A DNA stretch of 64,000 nucleotides from Thiogranum sp. (GCA_030148805.1 JASBSS010000011.1:122969-186968), one strand, 5' to 3'; positions 41,143 to 53,194 are shown, counted from the stretch's first letter. Translations and numbers: made by a program. Notes: generated by a model not told the origin, from the letters alone.

Positions 41143-41736
41143 ATGGGCCGAACCGCAAAATTTGACCGTGACGCCGCCGTCGAGACCTGCATGCAGGAGA
41201 TCTGGCGCAGCGGCTTCGAGGCCTGCTCGGTCAAGGCCCTGGCAGAAAAACTCGGTATCACCCGCTCGAGCTTCTACAACGCCTTCGGCAGCCGCGAGGC
41301 GCTGTTCGACGAAGTGCTGCAGCGCTACTTCGCCCAGTCGCCCGACCGCGTGCTCAACGAGAGCGACGAAAACACCGACGTGCCGCGCCTGCTGACCGGG
41401 TTTTTCAGGGAAATCTGCCGCGCCCGCGCCGCCGACGCCGAAGGCCGCGGCTGCCTGGCCGTGAACTGCGTGACCGAACTGGTCGGCGCCGACGAAACCC
41501 TCGGCCCCATGCTGCAAGGCCTGATCCTCGCCCGCCTGCAACGCCTGGAAGCCCTGCTGCGCCAGGCCGCCGCCCACGGCCAGATCGAAGACGACGGCCG
41601 CCTGCGCGACAAGGCGCTGGCCTTACAGAACCTGATGGTGGGCCTGAACGTGATGGCCAAGGTGGTGCGCTCGGAAGACGAGCTGTGGGCGCTGAGCGAG
41701 CAGACGTTGCGGGGGTTGGGGCTTTATCGGGAGTGA
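41143..41736 (+). CDS. TetR/AcrR family transcriptional regulator
   Basis: 197 residues. The N-terminal HTH (about 8-55) reads FDRDAAVETCMQEIWRSGFE, then VKALAEKLGITRSSFYNAFG with the recognition helix and the conserved FYxxFGSREAL. The C-terminal ligand-binding domain contains a Cys in GRGCLAVNCV, so redox or electrophile sensing is conceivable. It is divergent from the peroxiredoxin-like/DUF1330 pair, its probable target, and its 3' end overlaps the convergent gene by 13 nt. The ribosome-binding site is weak (GGGAAA). Confidence 0.92.
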   Translation: MGRTAKFDRDAAVETCMQEIWRSGFEACSVKALAEKLGITRSSFYNAFGSREALFDEVLQRYFAQSPDRVLNESDENTDVPRLLTGFFREICRARAADAEGRGCLAVNCVTELVGADETLGPMLQGLILARLQRLEALLRQAAAHGQIEDDGRLRDKALALQNLMVGLNVMAKVVRSEDELWALSEQTLRGLGLYRE

Positions 41737-42344
41737 ACGACGCTCGGTTCAATCGACGCGGACGGACCTTTAGGAACCTCCACACGGACGACAAAGCTGT
41801 TGTCCTCCAGCTTGTCAGAGCCTAGCCCCGATGACGCGGAAGCGGGCTCGTATTCATCCGCGCCGCGGGTCTGCGGCAGCGGCGCATAGCCCTGAAGATA
41901 GGCCTTGCCCTGCACCGGCCGGGAAAGCGTCTTGATGACAAAACAACACAACGACGCGCCCGGCCGGATATCGTACCGGCTTTTGATCGCATAACCGCCG
42001 CCGGGAAGCGGCACCCGATCCGCCTGCGTTATCCCTTCCGTTGAAGAGAACTCGAAAACCTCTTGGTGGCTATAGCGGCCAAAAGACCAGCCCGTGGGCG
42101 CAGCGGCCTCGATCACCGGCGTCGACGCGGCGATAGCGAAGGCGAAATTATCCACACTCTGCTGACTGGAAGGATCGTTGCTCACGGTATAGGAATAGGT
42201 GTACACGTGCGTCGCGGGATCCCGGGAGATCTCGACCGAGACATGCACCGTAAGGTGGTTGCGCGCCTGGGCACCGACGAGGACTTCGGCCTGGGCGGGG
42301 GCGAAGGAGGCGAGAAGGAGGAGTGACGGGAGCAGTAGTTTCAT
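41724..42344 (-). CDS. Exported protein of unknown function
   Basis: 206 residues from the ATG at 42344, chosen because it begins a clean signal peptide (KLLLPSLLLLASFAPAQA); the earlier in-frame start at 42377 adds a non-signal leader. The mature part looks like a beta-rich domain: NHLTVHVSVEISRDPATHVY, YSYTVSNDPSSQQSVDNFAF, then GWSFGRYSHQEVFEFSS. It has one Cys pair (SLCCFV). No family recognised. It lies 14 nt after the hsdR stop on the same strand and may be transcribed with the restriction operon, or independently. Its 3' end overlaps the TetR gene by 13 nt. Confidence 0.7.
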   Translation of the reverse strand: MKLLLPSLLLLASFAPAQAEVLVGAQARNHLTVHVSVEISRDPATHVYTYSYTVSNDPSSQQSVDNFAFAIAASTPVIEAAAPTGWSFGRYSHQEVFEFSSTEGITQADRVPLPGGGYAIKSRYDIRPGASLCCFVIKTLSRPVQGKAYLQGYAPLPQTRGADEYEPASASSGLGSDKLEDNSFVVRVEVPKGPSASIEPSVVHSR

Positions 42345-42358
42345 GCCAGGCGAGGGTC

Positions 42359-45522
<3,164 letters not shown>

Positions 45523-45526
<4 letters not shown>

Positions 45527-46392
45527 AAACGCCCTTTCTTCTGTTGCGCCAACTTCAGTGGCCCCATAACAAAACGCCGGACCTCTTCGACGACTGCATC
45601 CAGCGTCGGTGCGTCGAGTCGGTTCTTGCCTAGGAAGGCCTTCCATTGAGCACGCTTGCCGGCATCCTGCGCGAACTCATCACTCAACCCGAGCGGCAAA
45701 TCCAGCGGCACTGCCGTTCCGCGCCGTTCAAAGGTGGCCGTAATCGCATCGGCCAGTTGCCCGACCTCCAGCGCCCCTTCCTGCGCCAGCGCGCGCAGAT
45801 CAAAATAATCCTTCATTCGGCTGTTGGCCATGCCGAGACTAACAATGGCCTCCAACTTCTCGGCCACCACCGATGCACGAGGATAAACACGCAGCCGGGG
45901 TGCTGGCTGATCGTCCAGCAGTGTCGGATACACCGCCTCCTCCGGGCCCGGCGTGACTGCGTCACCATAACCGATATCCAGTTGCACGGAGCAGCGTGCG
46001 CTGCCGAGCTTGCCCAGCAGCCGCACGCGCAGGCCGCCATAGCGCGCATCTTCACGAATCTCTTCAACCTTGACCGAGTCCGGATCGAACACCATGCCGT
46101 CATCAACGACGATGGCGCAGACTTCACGCACCGTTTCCGTCAGCACATCGATATCCATTGGCCCGAAACCGAGAAAATCCGCATCGCGCGTCGGCCGATG
46201 CGGCACATCGAACCACAGATTGAACAGCATCGCCCCCTTCAACCAGTACGCTTCACGCGCCGGGGCCAGCGAAAGACGATACAGAAATCGTTCCAGCGCA
46301 TAGCGCGTCAGGATCAGATTGAAATCCTCGCCGCGCGTCCGGGCCCGTTGCAGCAGGCGGGCATGGATCGATGCCGCCCGCCCCTCGCTCAC
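45523..46392 (-). CDS. abiEii: AbiEii nucleotidyltransferase toxin
   Basis: 289 residues from the GTG at 46392, which overlaps the abiEi stop as GTGA. Toxin of the type IV AbiE abortive-infection/toxin-antitoxin system, a DNA-polymerase-beta-like nucleotidyltransferase. Motifs: KGAMLF at about 52-57, [10 protein letters not shown] at 68-77 with the catalytic acidic pair, [10 protein letters not shown] in the middle, and [13 protein letters not shown] with KDYFDL. Known relatives act in the cytosol by modifying nucleic acid, probably tRNA, using a nucleotide. The stop overlaps the hsdR start, so toxin and restriction subunit are translationally coupled. All key residues appear present. Confidence 0.93.
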
Positions 46393-46988
46393 GCCAGCGC
46401 TTCCAGGTAGGGACGCATCACGTTCGTCACACGGTTGAGCCTGGCAAACCGCCACAGCTCATCGGCACTCGCCTTCCTGGCGCGGCGCGCCTCGCGCAGC
46501 GCCTCCAGCGCCACATCCAGCCCGATCTTGTTGCGAAACTTGAAACAGTCCGCCATCGTTTTGGCCACGCTGGTGACACGCACCTGCGCGCCATCGATTC
46601 GATGTATCTCCACCCCGGCCGTCAGCGCTTCCTTTGAAAAGCGCACCGTGCGCAGCGGGGGATACTCCAGCCGGGGCGGATGCTCTTTGTTACCGATGGC
46701 AATCCAGACCTCGAACGGCGCCTGTGTCGTCAGTTCATGGATACGCAGCGCCGTGAGCAGACAGAACAGCACGCCCGGCGCGCGCTTCGCCACCATCACC
46801 AGCGCGCCTTGTTCGCCGATCTCGTAATCGGGCAGCGCATACAGACCGCGCGCCACCCGCACCAGCTGGCCCGCCGCCACCCGGCGCGAAAGCTCGCTGC
46901 GCGAAACACCCGCCGCAACCAGGTCCCGCGAACGTGCTGTACCGGCGCGCCGTAGAAGAGACTGAATTTTCTGTTCAATCGAAGTCAT
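46389..46988 (-). CDS. abiEi: AbiEi antitoxin / transcriptional repressor
   Basis: 199 residues. An N-terminal winged-helix domain (RRAGTARSRDLVAAGVSRSE, then RVAAGQLVRVARGLYALPD) is followed by the C-terminal antitoxin domain (VEIHRIDGAQVRVTSVAKTM, ADCFKFRNKIGLDVALEALR), the standard AbiEi layout. AbiEi proteins neutralise AbiEii without forming a stable complex and repress their own promoter. The ATG at 46988 overlaps the stop of the hsdR remnant frame (ATGA). A large dyad 10 bp upstream (46998-47043) is the probable operator. Confidence 0.93.
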   Translation of the reverse strand: MTSIEQKIQSLLRRAGTARSRDLVAAGVSRSELSRRVAAGQLVRVARGLYALPDYEIGEQGALVMVAKRAPGVLFCLLTALRIHELTTQAPFEVWIAIGNKEHPPRLEYPPLRTVRFSKEALTAGVEIHRIDGAQVRVTSVAKTMADCFKFRNKIGLDVALEALREARRARKASADELWRFARLNRVTNVMRPYLEALA

Positions 46989-46997
46989 ACCTGTATT

Positions 46998-47043
46998 GTT
47001 CCATAGTTTCGGTAATTATTCACATTTACCGATAATTCGGAAC
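46998..47043. promoter_or_regulatory. Candidate AbiEi operator: 46-bp nested dyad
   Basis: Arms of 18 bp around a 10-bp centre, 14 of 18 positions symmetric: GTTCC-N6-TCGGTAA-N10-TTACCGA-N6-GGAAC. AT-rich compared with its surroundings, and ends 10 bp before the abiEi start. AbiEi regulators are known to bind inverted repeats in their promoters; assignment here is by position and symmetry. Confidence 0.7.
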
Positions 47044-47088
47044 ATGTCACACCGAATGGACGGGCGGGCCCTGGGTATTTCGCTACCC

Positions 47089-47374
47089 CACCATCACGGA
47101 ACATCTTGTGGAAGGCGCGGTTGTTGGCGAGGAAGGCGGGGTTGTCCAGGCGCAGAACCTTGCGCAGGGCGCCTTCGCGGGCCGAATCGGGGATGGCTGG
47201 GTTCAGGCGGGTGACGGCGTTGCGGAGGCGGGTTGTTAGGATGACGTAGGTGAATGAGTCGCGTTCGGAGAGCAGTTCGCCGGGAGCCAGGTGCGGGCCG
47301 TGGGCGATCGAATAGCCGAGCTCCCCGAGCCAGGTCAGGGAGGCTTGTTCGACGTGGGATTCATTTAGGCTCAT
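47089..47374 (-). repeat. Direct repeat copy B (5' end of truncated hsdR)
   Basis: Partner of the repeat at 45241-45526. Homology stops at 47089, which marks one junction of the AbiE cassette within about 45 bp of the AbiEi operator. Confidence 0.88.
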
Positions 47375-49335
47375 CCTTGCAGTGATACCTTTGAGCAGTA
47401 AGCCTGTCGTTCATGATTGGGTGTGGTCGGGAATGCCAACTCGAGTTTGCGTTCGCGGACCAATTTAGAAAGGTACTGGTCGCGCAAAGTCGCAGGCTTC
47501 CTGTTCACAAGTTCGGCGAGACAACGCAGCGTGACGAAGCGACCCGTGCAGAGTCGCAAAACAACCTCAATCAAAACCTCCCTATCCACCTTCTTTTTAC
47601 TGCGGGGTACCCCAGCAATCTCATCCAGGACAGCTCGCAACCGTGGCGACAATTTGGCCAGATCGTCAATGACAGGCAAGGTCAGCTGGTCTGAAAGCAA
47701 GCACCCATTCTCGTCTCTCGCCTCACTCAAATTCGGGGAGCTCGGAGTCAAATTCGGGGAGCTCCGGGCCAAATTCGGGGAGCTCGGGACCGAAATTCGG
47801 GCCGGCGGGCCGAATACATCATCCGGGGTCGGAATTGGCTCACCCGGCAGGTGGTATATCGCACCCCGACCGCCCGTCGATTCCAACATCCCGGCCTGGG
47901 TCAGGTGCTGGAGGGTTTTGGACAGATCAACCGGATGCTCGGTTGTCACCGCCCGCAACCGGGCATGGTTGACCGTCCCCTCACTGGCGGCCAGAGCCAG
48001 CGCCACCCGTTCAACGTACGCCAGGCCATCGAAGCCGGGGCCAAATCGTAACCGCAGCCCCGCCATCACCTGCTCAGGGAACAGATCGATCATCCGCAGT
48101 TCGAGCAAGGTCTGGTTGTACGGCTCCGGCGTGTCATAGAGTTTTGGCGGGCTCCAATGCTGCGACTGCCACCCGTGCAGAATCTTCGGTATCCCTGTTC
48201 CAGCCTGCTCACCCACACCGACAAAACGAAACATCTTGTGCAAGGTTCGATTGCGGCAATCCGGCTCGCCACCCTGGAGCGCCACCTCTACAGGAATACG
48301 CATCAAGCCAGGATTACGGAAGCCAAACATATCCGGACGTTTCACCACAAGCACCGAGGCGCGATCAGAGTAATCTGCGTGAACGATGACATTTGCGAGC
48401 GCTTCGCGTAATGCCTCATGCACCGGCGTGTCTTCCTTACGCTCGCCCTTTTCCAGCTGAAAGGGAACCTTCAAGTCAGCCGTCAATTTCAAATAAACCT
48501 TACGGTAGAAATCATAAAGATTACCCGACCATTTACCGTCGAGTGTCAGCCGGTCGATCCAGCGCTTTTCGGTCTTTGCCTCTGGGCGCTCCTGATAATC
48601 GAGCATGTAGTTGGGCAGCTCTTCCTGTATCGCCACCATCTGACCGAACATCAGCAAGCCCGCCAGCGTCAATCCGCTCTCGCCGGTCTCACGGTCGCGT
48701 CGCCAACCGCCGATTTGGCGCAGAAATTCCTGGTCGTCATGAGCATTCCACGGGTGCCCTGGGTCGCGATTGGCGAATACCTGACGGTAAGCCCGAAATG
48801 TATCAATACTCAGATCTTCGATACCGTAGCCACGCAGGATGCGATCATCCCGGCTGTCCTCAACCTGCTCGGCCAGCATCCGTTTCACTTCATCATCAGG
48901 CAACGGACGGTCGCCGTCGTTGAGTCTGCGATAGGTGTGGCCAGCGAAGGGATTGGTCGTCAGGTGGACAGGTCTTTGCTTGCGTGTGGCGCGCGGTATA
49001 TCGACAACGAGGATTGTATGGCCATCAAGAATGCGTTCTTGAACCGAGGCATCGGTGAGCAGATTGGCACTGACCTTCTCCCTGTTGTTGAGGCCGTTGA
49101 ATAACTCCTTGCGCACCTTGGCATCATCCGCAATGCCTTCTACAACAAACCGATGCTGTTTCTCGCGCACACCGAGCACCACGACACCCCCTTGCGTGTT
49201 GGCGAAGGCACTGTAGGTCGGCCAGAAATCCACCGGGAGCGCGCCCTGACCATCACGACCGACCGCGAGCTTACACTCCAAATCCACGGATTCCCGCAGC
49301 AAGGCCAGATCGTCGAGGGACTGGATATCGATCAT
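47371..49335 (-). CDS. AlbA_2 (schlafen-like) ATP-binding/DNA-binding protein in the restriction operon
   Basis: 654 residues. An N-terminal AlbA_2/divergent AAA-4 domain occupies about 10-150 (ESVDLECKLAVG, FANTQGGVVVLGVREKQ). A GHKL-like ATP-binding region lies at about 300-385 (HEALREALANVIVHADYSDR, then GFRNPG and GEQAGTGIPKIL). Winged-helix segments follow to the C terminus, interrupted at about residues 515-540 by a repeated SSPNL element encoded by 21-bp DNA repeats. Such proteins often sit in defence islands and type I restriction operons. It overlaps hsdS (49332-49335) and the hsdR remnant (47371-47374), both as ATGA. A regulatory or anti-phage accessory role is inferred. Confidence 0.85.
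   Translation of the reverse strand: MIDIQSLDDLALLRESVDLECKLAVGRDGQGALPVDFWPTYSAFANTQGGVVVLGVREKQHRFVVEGIADDAKVRKELFNGLNNREKVSANLLTDASVQERILDGHTILVVDIPRATRKQRPVHLTTNPFAGHTYRRLNDGDRPLPDDEVKRMLAEQVEDSRDDRILRGYGIEDLSIDTFRAYRQVFANRDPGHPWNAHDDQEFLRQIGGWRRDRETGESGLTLAGLLMFGQMVAIQEELPNYMLDYQERPEAKTEKRWIDRLTLDGKWSGNLYDFYRKVYLKLTADLKVPFQLEKGERKEDTPVHEALREALANVIVHADYSDRASVLVVKRPDMFGFRNPGLMRIPVEVALQGGEPDCRNRTLHKMFRFVGVGEQAGTGIPKILHGWQSQHWSPPKLYDTPEPYNQTLLELRMIDLFPEQVMAGLRLRFGPGFDGLAYVERVALALAASEGTVNHARLRAVTTEHPVDLSKTLQHLTQAGMLESTGGRGAIYHLPGEPIPTPDDVFGPPARISVPSSPNLARSSPNLTPSSPNLSEARDENGCLLSDQLTLPVIDDLAKLSPRLRAVLDEIAGVPRSKKKVDREVLIEVVLRLCTGRFVTLRCLAELVNRKPATLRDQYLSKLVRERKLELAFPTTPNHERQAYCSKVSLQG
47727..47789. 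repeat. Three 21-bp in-frame tandem repeats
   Basis: Three units, at 47727, 47748 and 47769, of the form TCAAATTCGGGGAGCTCGG plus two bases, with a partial fourth. They encode the SSPNL repeats of the AlbA_2 protein on the minus strand. Being a multiple of 3, copy-number change would keep the frame. Confidence 0.88.
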
Positions 49336-50741
49336 GCACAGACATCCATTATTTTATCGCCATCCTTCACACTTAGCTCACCACTCAAGAGTTTCGGCAG
49401 CAGGGAGTCGCGCAGCGCAGCGAGGTTATTTGATTGCAGAGTATTGCCTTTAATCTGCTTCATCAAGGGATTAGTTAGCTCTTCGAACCGAAGCACGATT
49501 TCAGGAGTCGGCATCGCCAAAAGAAAACTACTGAAACATTCGGAAGGGACACGCTGACGTCCGCTCGTACCAGTCATATTCTGGATAGCATGCGTTCGTA
49601 ATCCATCCGAACGAGCCAAGTAATAGCCAAACTGCGGAGGGAGTGGCTGCTTTGGAGAGAAAACAATGTACTCTGTAGAACCCCAACCCACTTGCCCGTC
49701 TTCTAAGAAATCTACGAAACCAGTTTTCCCATTCTCCAGGCAAGGGGTTATACGCGCGAGGAGCGTGTCCCCGTTTTGAAACTTGGTGCCTGAACTAAAT
49801 TCACGGTCAATGACTTTATCTGCGCAATGCCCCTGAGAGGGAAGGTTTTTCATATCTAAGTATGGAGCGACAGTTTTTGATTTCAACACTCTCCGCGGAT
49901 TCACTTCGATTACATCTGTCAGTCGCTTCGCTTCCCACCCCTCCGGAATATGCCCAAGCGGAGAGTCCTGGAAGGCGGCGGGAAAAAGCGCGGCGGTTTC
50001 GGGATCGAGGCCGGTGGGTGGGCGGCCGTCGAGTTTGGCGCGGACGGGGTCGAAAGCCACGAACCAGCTCTGGAACAGTGCCCGCGCCATCGCCTCCAGC
50101 GTCGCGTTCATCCGCCGGTTCAATTCGATCTTGTCGTCCAGCGCGCCGAGGATGGATGCGATGGCTTTTTGTTCAGTTATGGGTGGAAGACAAACGTGAA
50201 ACGCCTTCGCTTCCGGATAATAGATTGTCTGGTGAGTCGTTCCACTAGCAAACCGCCACAAAGCTTCCTTCTCTGCCAGCAGTATGTATTTCAAAAAGTC
50301 CGCGTCGATGTTCGGCCCACAAACCCAGTTCACGAAGTCTTGGCTCGTGGCCATCGGTCTGCCCATACGAACCACAAAACCGACAGACGCTGTACGCGAC
50401 AGGCAAATGGTATTCGCTGGAAGTAGTCGCGCCGATGAATTGGCTAACCCAAGCTCCGTTACGTGCTGATAGGTATCATGGATAGTACGGCCATGATTTT
50501 CGGTAGCGTCCTTTATTCCAATCCATGGCACATCGCCATCCCAGTATTCTGGATGTTTACGGCTTGGTGTATGACCACTTTCGAGTTGCGCGACACTGCT
50601 CAATGGAGTCCACTTCCATCCTTTTGGAGGAACAATATCCGGCATTCCAACCGACAGAGCGAAACGTCCGGGTATTACGCCAGTTGTCGCATCGCGACCT
50701 CCTGTTCTGCCTGTACCTAAATCAGCTCCCTTAGCCGACAT
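49332..50741 (-). CDS. hsdS: Type I restriction-modification specificity subunit S
   Basis: 469 residues, sequence-recognition subunit. Two target-recognition domains are visible: TRD1 from about 38 ([20 protein letters not shown]) to 190, the first conserved coiled-coil spacer [20 protein letters not shown] at about 195-215 and TRD2 from about 255 ([19 protein letters not shown]), then the second spacer ending [16 protein letters not shown]. Both repeats appear intact. The start overlaps hsdM by 11 nt and the stop overlaps the AlbA_2 gene by 4 nt. The recognised DNA sequence cannot be read from the protein. Confidence 0.94.
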   Translation of the reverse strand: MSAKGADLGTGRTGGRDATTGVIPGRFALSVGMPDIVPPKGWKWTPLSSVAQLESGHTPSRKHPEYWDGDVPWIGIKDATENHGRTIHDTYQHVTELGLANSSARLLPANTICLSRTASVGFVVRMGRPMATSQDFVNWVCGPNIDADFLKYILLAEKEALWRFASGTTHQTIYYPEAKAFHVCLPPITEQKAIASILGALDDKIELNRRMNATLEAMARALFQSWFVAFDPVRAKLDGRPPTGLDPETAALFPAAFQDSPLGHIPEGWEAKRLTDVIEVNPRRVLKSKTVAPYLDMKNLPSQGHCADKVIDREFSSGTKFQNGDTLLARITPCLENGKTGFVDFLEDGQVGWGSTEYIVFSPKQPLPPQFGYYLARSDGLRTHAIQNMTGTSGRQRVPSECFSSFLLAMPTPEIVLRFEELTNPLMKQIKGNTLQSNNLAALRDSLLPKLLSGELSVKDGDKIMDVCA

Positions 50742-52407
50742 AACCCAACCCTTTCAAATTCGCTTTGATGGCCTTCTCCAACTTCGCCGACTCCTCGAAC
50801 TGCTCTCGCAACTCGGCAACCAGGCGCGGCATCTTCTCCTCGAAAGGCTCGCCGTCATCTTCGACTTCCTCGGCGCCGACGTAGCGGCCGGGGGTGAGGA
50901 CGTAGCCGTGGGTGGCGATCTCCTCAGTGGTGGCGGATTTGCAGAAGCCCGGGATGTCTTTGTAGATCCAGTCCGGGTCGGGATCGACCATGGCCGTGAC
51001 TTTCTTGCCGTCTTTGTCCTTTTGGCTGACTTTCCCCATGGGGATGTTGCTCCGCCAGCTGTGGTAGGTACGGACGATCTTCTCGATGTCGGCGTCGGTC
51101 AGTTCGCGGTGGACGCGGTCGATAAGGGTGCCCATCTTGCGGGCGTCGATGAAGAGGGTTTCTTTGCGGCGGTCGCGCAAAGGGCCTGGATTCCCGCTTT
51201 CGCGGGAATGACGGGGGTTTTTATCGCCGGTCTGACCCCGTTTGTCGCGCGTGAGGAACCACAGGCAGACGGGGATCTGGGTGCTGTAGAACAGCTGCCC
51301 CGGCAGCGCGACCATGCAGTCGACGAGGTCGGCTTCGATGATGGCCTTGCGGATGCCGCCTTCGCCGGACTGGTTGGAGGACATGCTGCCGTTGGCGAGC
51401 ACGAAGCCGGCGCTGCCTGTCGGCGCCAAGTGGTGGATGAAGTATTGCACCCAGGCGAAGTTGGCGTTGCCTTTGGGCGGCACGCCGAACTGCCAGCGTA
51501 CGTCGTCGTCTTTGCGGAACCAGTCGGAGTCGTTGAAGGGCGGGTTGGCGAGCACGAAGTCGGCGCGCAGGTCAGGATGCAGGTCGCGGCGGAAGGTGTC
51601 GGCCTGTTCGGGTCCGAAGTCGGCTTCGATGCCGCGCAGGGCGAGGTTCATCACGGCCAGGCGGCGGGTGGTGGGGTTGCTTTCCTGGCCGTAGATGCTG
51701 ATGTCGCCGAGTTTGCCGCCGTGGGCCTCGACGAATTTTTCCGATTGCACGAACATGCCGCCGGAGCCGCAGCAGGGGTCGTAGATGCGGCCTTTGTAGG
51801 GGGCGAGCATTTCGACCAGCAGGCGCACGACGCAGGAGGGGGTGTAGAACTGGCCGCCGTTCTTGCCTTCGGCGCTGGCGAACTGGGTGAGGAAGTATTC
51901 GAAGACGCGGCCGAGCACGTCCTTGGAACGGCTGGCGACATCGGCGAGCTGGATGGAGCCGATCAGGTCGATGAGTTCGCCGAGGCGGTGTTTGTCGAGG
52001 TCGGCGCGGCCGTAGTTTTTGTTGAGCGCGCCCTTGAGGCGCGGGTTGTCACGCTCCAGCGCGGCCATGGCGTCATCCACGTCCTTGCCGATGCTGGGGA
52101 GCTTGGCGCGCGATTGCAGGTGCGACCAGCGCGCCTCCTGCGGCACCCAGAAGACATTGGCGGCGAGGTATTCGTCCTTGTCTTCGGGGTTGGCGCCTTC
52201 GTATTCGCCCTCCCCCGCGACCAGCTTGGCGCGGTGTTCCTCGAAGCTGTCGGAGATGTATTTGAGGAAGATCAGGCCGAGGACGACGTGCTTGTATTCC
52301 GCCGCGTCCATATTGTTGCGCAGCTTGTCGGCGGCAAGCCAGAGCTTGGCCTCGAAGCCGAGGTGGGCGGTGGAGTCTTTGGTTTTTCGGGATTTGGCGC
52401 GGGCCAT
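50731..52407 (-). CDS. hsdM: Type I restriction-modification DNA methyltransferase subunit M
   Basis: 558-residue adenine-N6 methyltransferase. An N-terminal helical domain (about 15-165) is followed by the catalytic domain with the SAM-binding motif [11 protein letters not shown] at about 209-219 and the catalytic NPPF at 288-291. Residues about 397-409 ([12 protein letters not shown]) are not typical of HsdM and are encoded by a REP-like hairpin inserted in frame between [10 protein letters not shown] and [16 protein letters not shown]. The insertion lies in a surface loop by position, so activity may survive. It is the first intact gene of the restriction operon, 15 nt after a remnant of another hsdR. 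Confidence 0.93.
   Translation of the reverse strand: MARAKSRKTKDSTAHLGFEAKLWLAADKLRNNMDAAEYKHVVLGLIFLKYISDSFEEHRAKLVAGEGEYEGANPEDKDEYLAANVFWVPQEARWSHLQSRAKLPSIGKDVDDAMAALERDNPRLKGALNKNYGRADLDKHRLGELIDLIGSIQLADVASRSKDVLGRVFEYFLTQFASAEGKNGGQFYTPSCVVRLLVEMLAPYKGRIYDPCCGSGGMFVQSEKFVEAHGGKLGDISIYGQESNPTTRRLAVMNLALRGIEADFGPEQADTFRRDLHPDLRADFVLANPPFNDSDWFRKDDDVRWQFGVPPKGNANFAWVQYFIHHLAPTGSAGFVLANGSMSSNQSGEGGIRKAIIEADLVDCMVALPGQLFYSTQIPVCLWFLTRDKRGQTGDKNPRHSRESGNPGPLRDRRKETLFIDARKMGTLIDRVHRELTDADIEKIVRTYHSWRSNIPMGKVSQKDKDGKKVTAMVDPDPDWIYKDIPGFCKSATTEEIATHGYVLTPGRYVGAEEVEDDGEPFEEKMPRLVAELREQFEESAKLEKAIKANLKGLGYVG
51190..51209. repeat. REP-like hairpin inside hsdM coding sequence
   Basis: Perfect inverted repeat ATTCCCGC-TTTC-GCGGGAAT, followed by GACGGGGG. 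This is the common dispersed element that encodes [12 protein letters not shown] peptides when it lies within genes. Here the frame stays open through it. Confidence 0.85.
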
Positions 52408-52422
52408 GGCACTACTTCCTTT

Positions 52423-52686
52423 TCACTGCTTGCTATCGGACACGCGGAAACCGCGCGTGGTCGTGCGCTTTCCGGCGTTGGCTGCGACGATGCCACAGGC
52501 TTTAACGTCAATAAACAGCATGTAGTCGGCCGGCCCGGTGTCGGTGTCCATCTCGCGCACGGCCACGCCGGGGCCGGCGGTCAGGTTCAGGCGGCGCTTG
52601 TCCTGGATGACCCACCCGGCCGCCTCCAGTTGGCGGTCGATGTCGGCGCGCGCGGCGGCTTCCGGTTTCAAATAGTCCGACGGCAA
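52423..52686 (-). pseudogene. hsdR: N-terminal fragment of a second type I HsdR (EcoEI-like)
   Basis: 87 codons from a TTG at 52686. The sequence SDYLKPEAAARADIDRQLEA, then RLNLTAGPGVAVREM and ADYMLFIDVKACGIV, closely follows the N terminus of HsdR/DEAD-box helicases of the EcoEI type, where PD-(D/E)xK begins. After ACGIV the expected VIEAKP segment is lost and a non-homologous tail ends in a stop 15 nt before hsdM. Nuclease and motor domains are missing. It belongs to a different HsdR subtype from the intact gene at 42359-45526, so it is a relic of an earlier system at this locus. The 243 bp between it and the antitoxin relic hold nothing recognisable. Confidence 0.72.
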
Positions 52687-52929
52687 ACGGCGGGGCTCCC
52701 TGTAGCGATAGGTGTTGTTTGCAGGACGATCTTTGTCATCCTTGTGTTCCTGTTTTCCTTGGATTGTGCCGAGTTGGAAACTACATCACAAGGGTGGTGG
52801 GGCTGCGGGCGGCCCCCAATTTGACAAAAAACCGTTAAGACTTCCTCAGAAACCGATCCTGAAGCGCTTATGCCCTTCAGGACTTCGTTATAAGGTGGCC
52901 TGATCACGCCCTTGGGGCGGCGCCTGCCA

Positions 52930-53185
52930 TCAAGCCGCCCGGATTTCAAACCGCGTCGCCTTGGCGACGGGCTTGATCTTGCGCTTGTCTCTTTTCAGCT
53001 CGACGAAGCCATAGCTTTCCCGGGTCTTCAACGTGCGCGAGAGGTTGCTCGCCTGCCTGCCGGTCAGCCGGGGCCAGGTCCTGAAGAGACTCCGGCTTGT
53101 TGTCGGCGATCACATTCAGCAGGGCGCGGTTTTTATCGCTATCGAGATCTGTTTTACCGCTCACGTCACACCGAAAAGTTGACAT
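52930..53185 (-). pseudogene. Frameshifted HTH antitoxin/regulator relic
   Basis: Minus-strand frame starting KNRALLNVIADNKPESLQDLA, characteristic of small winged-helix antitoxin-like regulators. After the Leu-Ala codons a run of four C (consensus would have three) shifts the frame. Removing one base restores RLTGRQASNLSRTLK, SYGFVELKRDKRK and KPVAKATRFEI up to a TGA at 52930-52932, matching the family C terminus. The N-terminal region normally found in the family is missing too. Its toxin partner is not visible. It shares the region next to the higBA promoter. Confidence 0.75.
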
Positions 53186-53194
53186 TTTGTCAAC
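53178..53194. promoter_or_regulatory. Palindrome over a -35 box: candidate higBA operator-promoter
   Basis: GTTGACATTTTGTCAAC, with 7-bp arms and a 3-bp centre. It contains TTGACA (53179-53184), a perfect -35 element; 17 bp on is TACCTT (53202-53207), a weak -10. The higB ATG is at 53232 with GGAGG in front. Antitoxin binding here would occlude RNA polymerase. Confidence 0.65.

Larger units (their letters stand above)
46985..47374 (-). pseudogene. hsdR: Truncated hsdR 5' fragment
   Basis: Open frame of 129 codons. The first 95 ([20 protein letters not shown] to [12 protein letters not shown]) match the N terminus of the intact hsdR at 45526. The remaining codons run through unrelated DNA, including the AbiEi operator, and end overlapping the abiEi start. 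It lacks nuclease and motor domains and cannot function as HsdR. Its start overlaps the AlbA_2 gene stop as ATGA, exactly as an intact operon gene would, so it marks the original hsdR position before the AbiE cassette and present hsdR were joined here. Confidence 0.9.

Noticed and set aside
52668..52949. A 93-codon minus-strand frame between the hsdR relic and the antitoxin relic
   Set aside because: It overlaps the hsdR relic start in another phase, has no recognisable domain and includes the end of the antitoxin relic.
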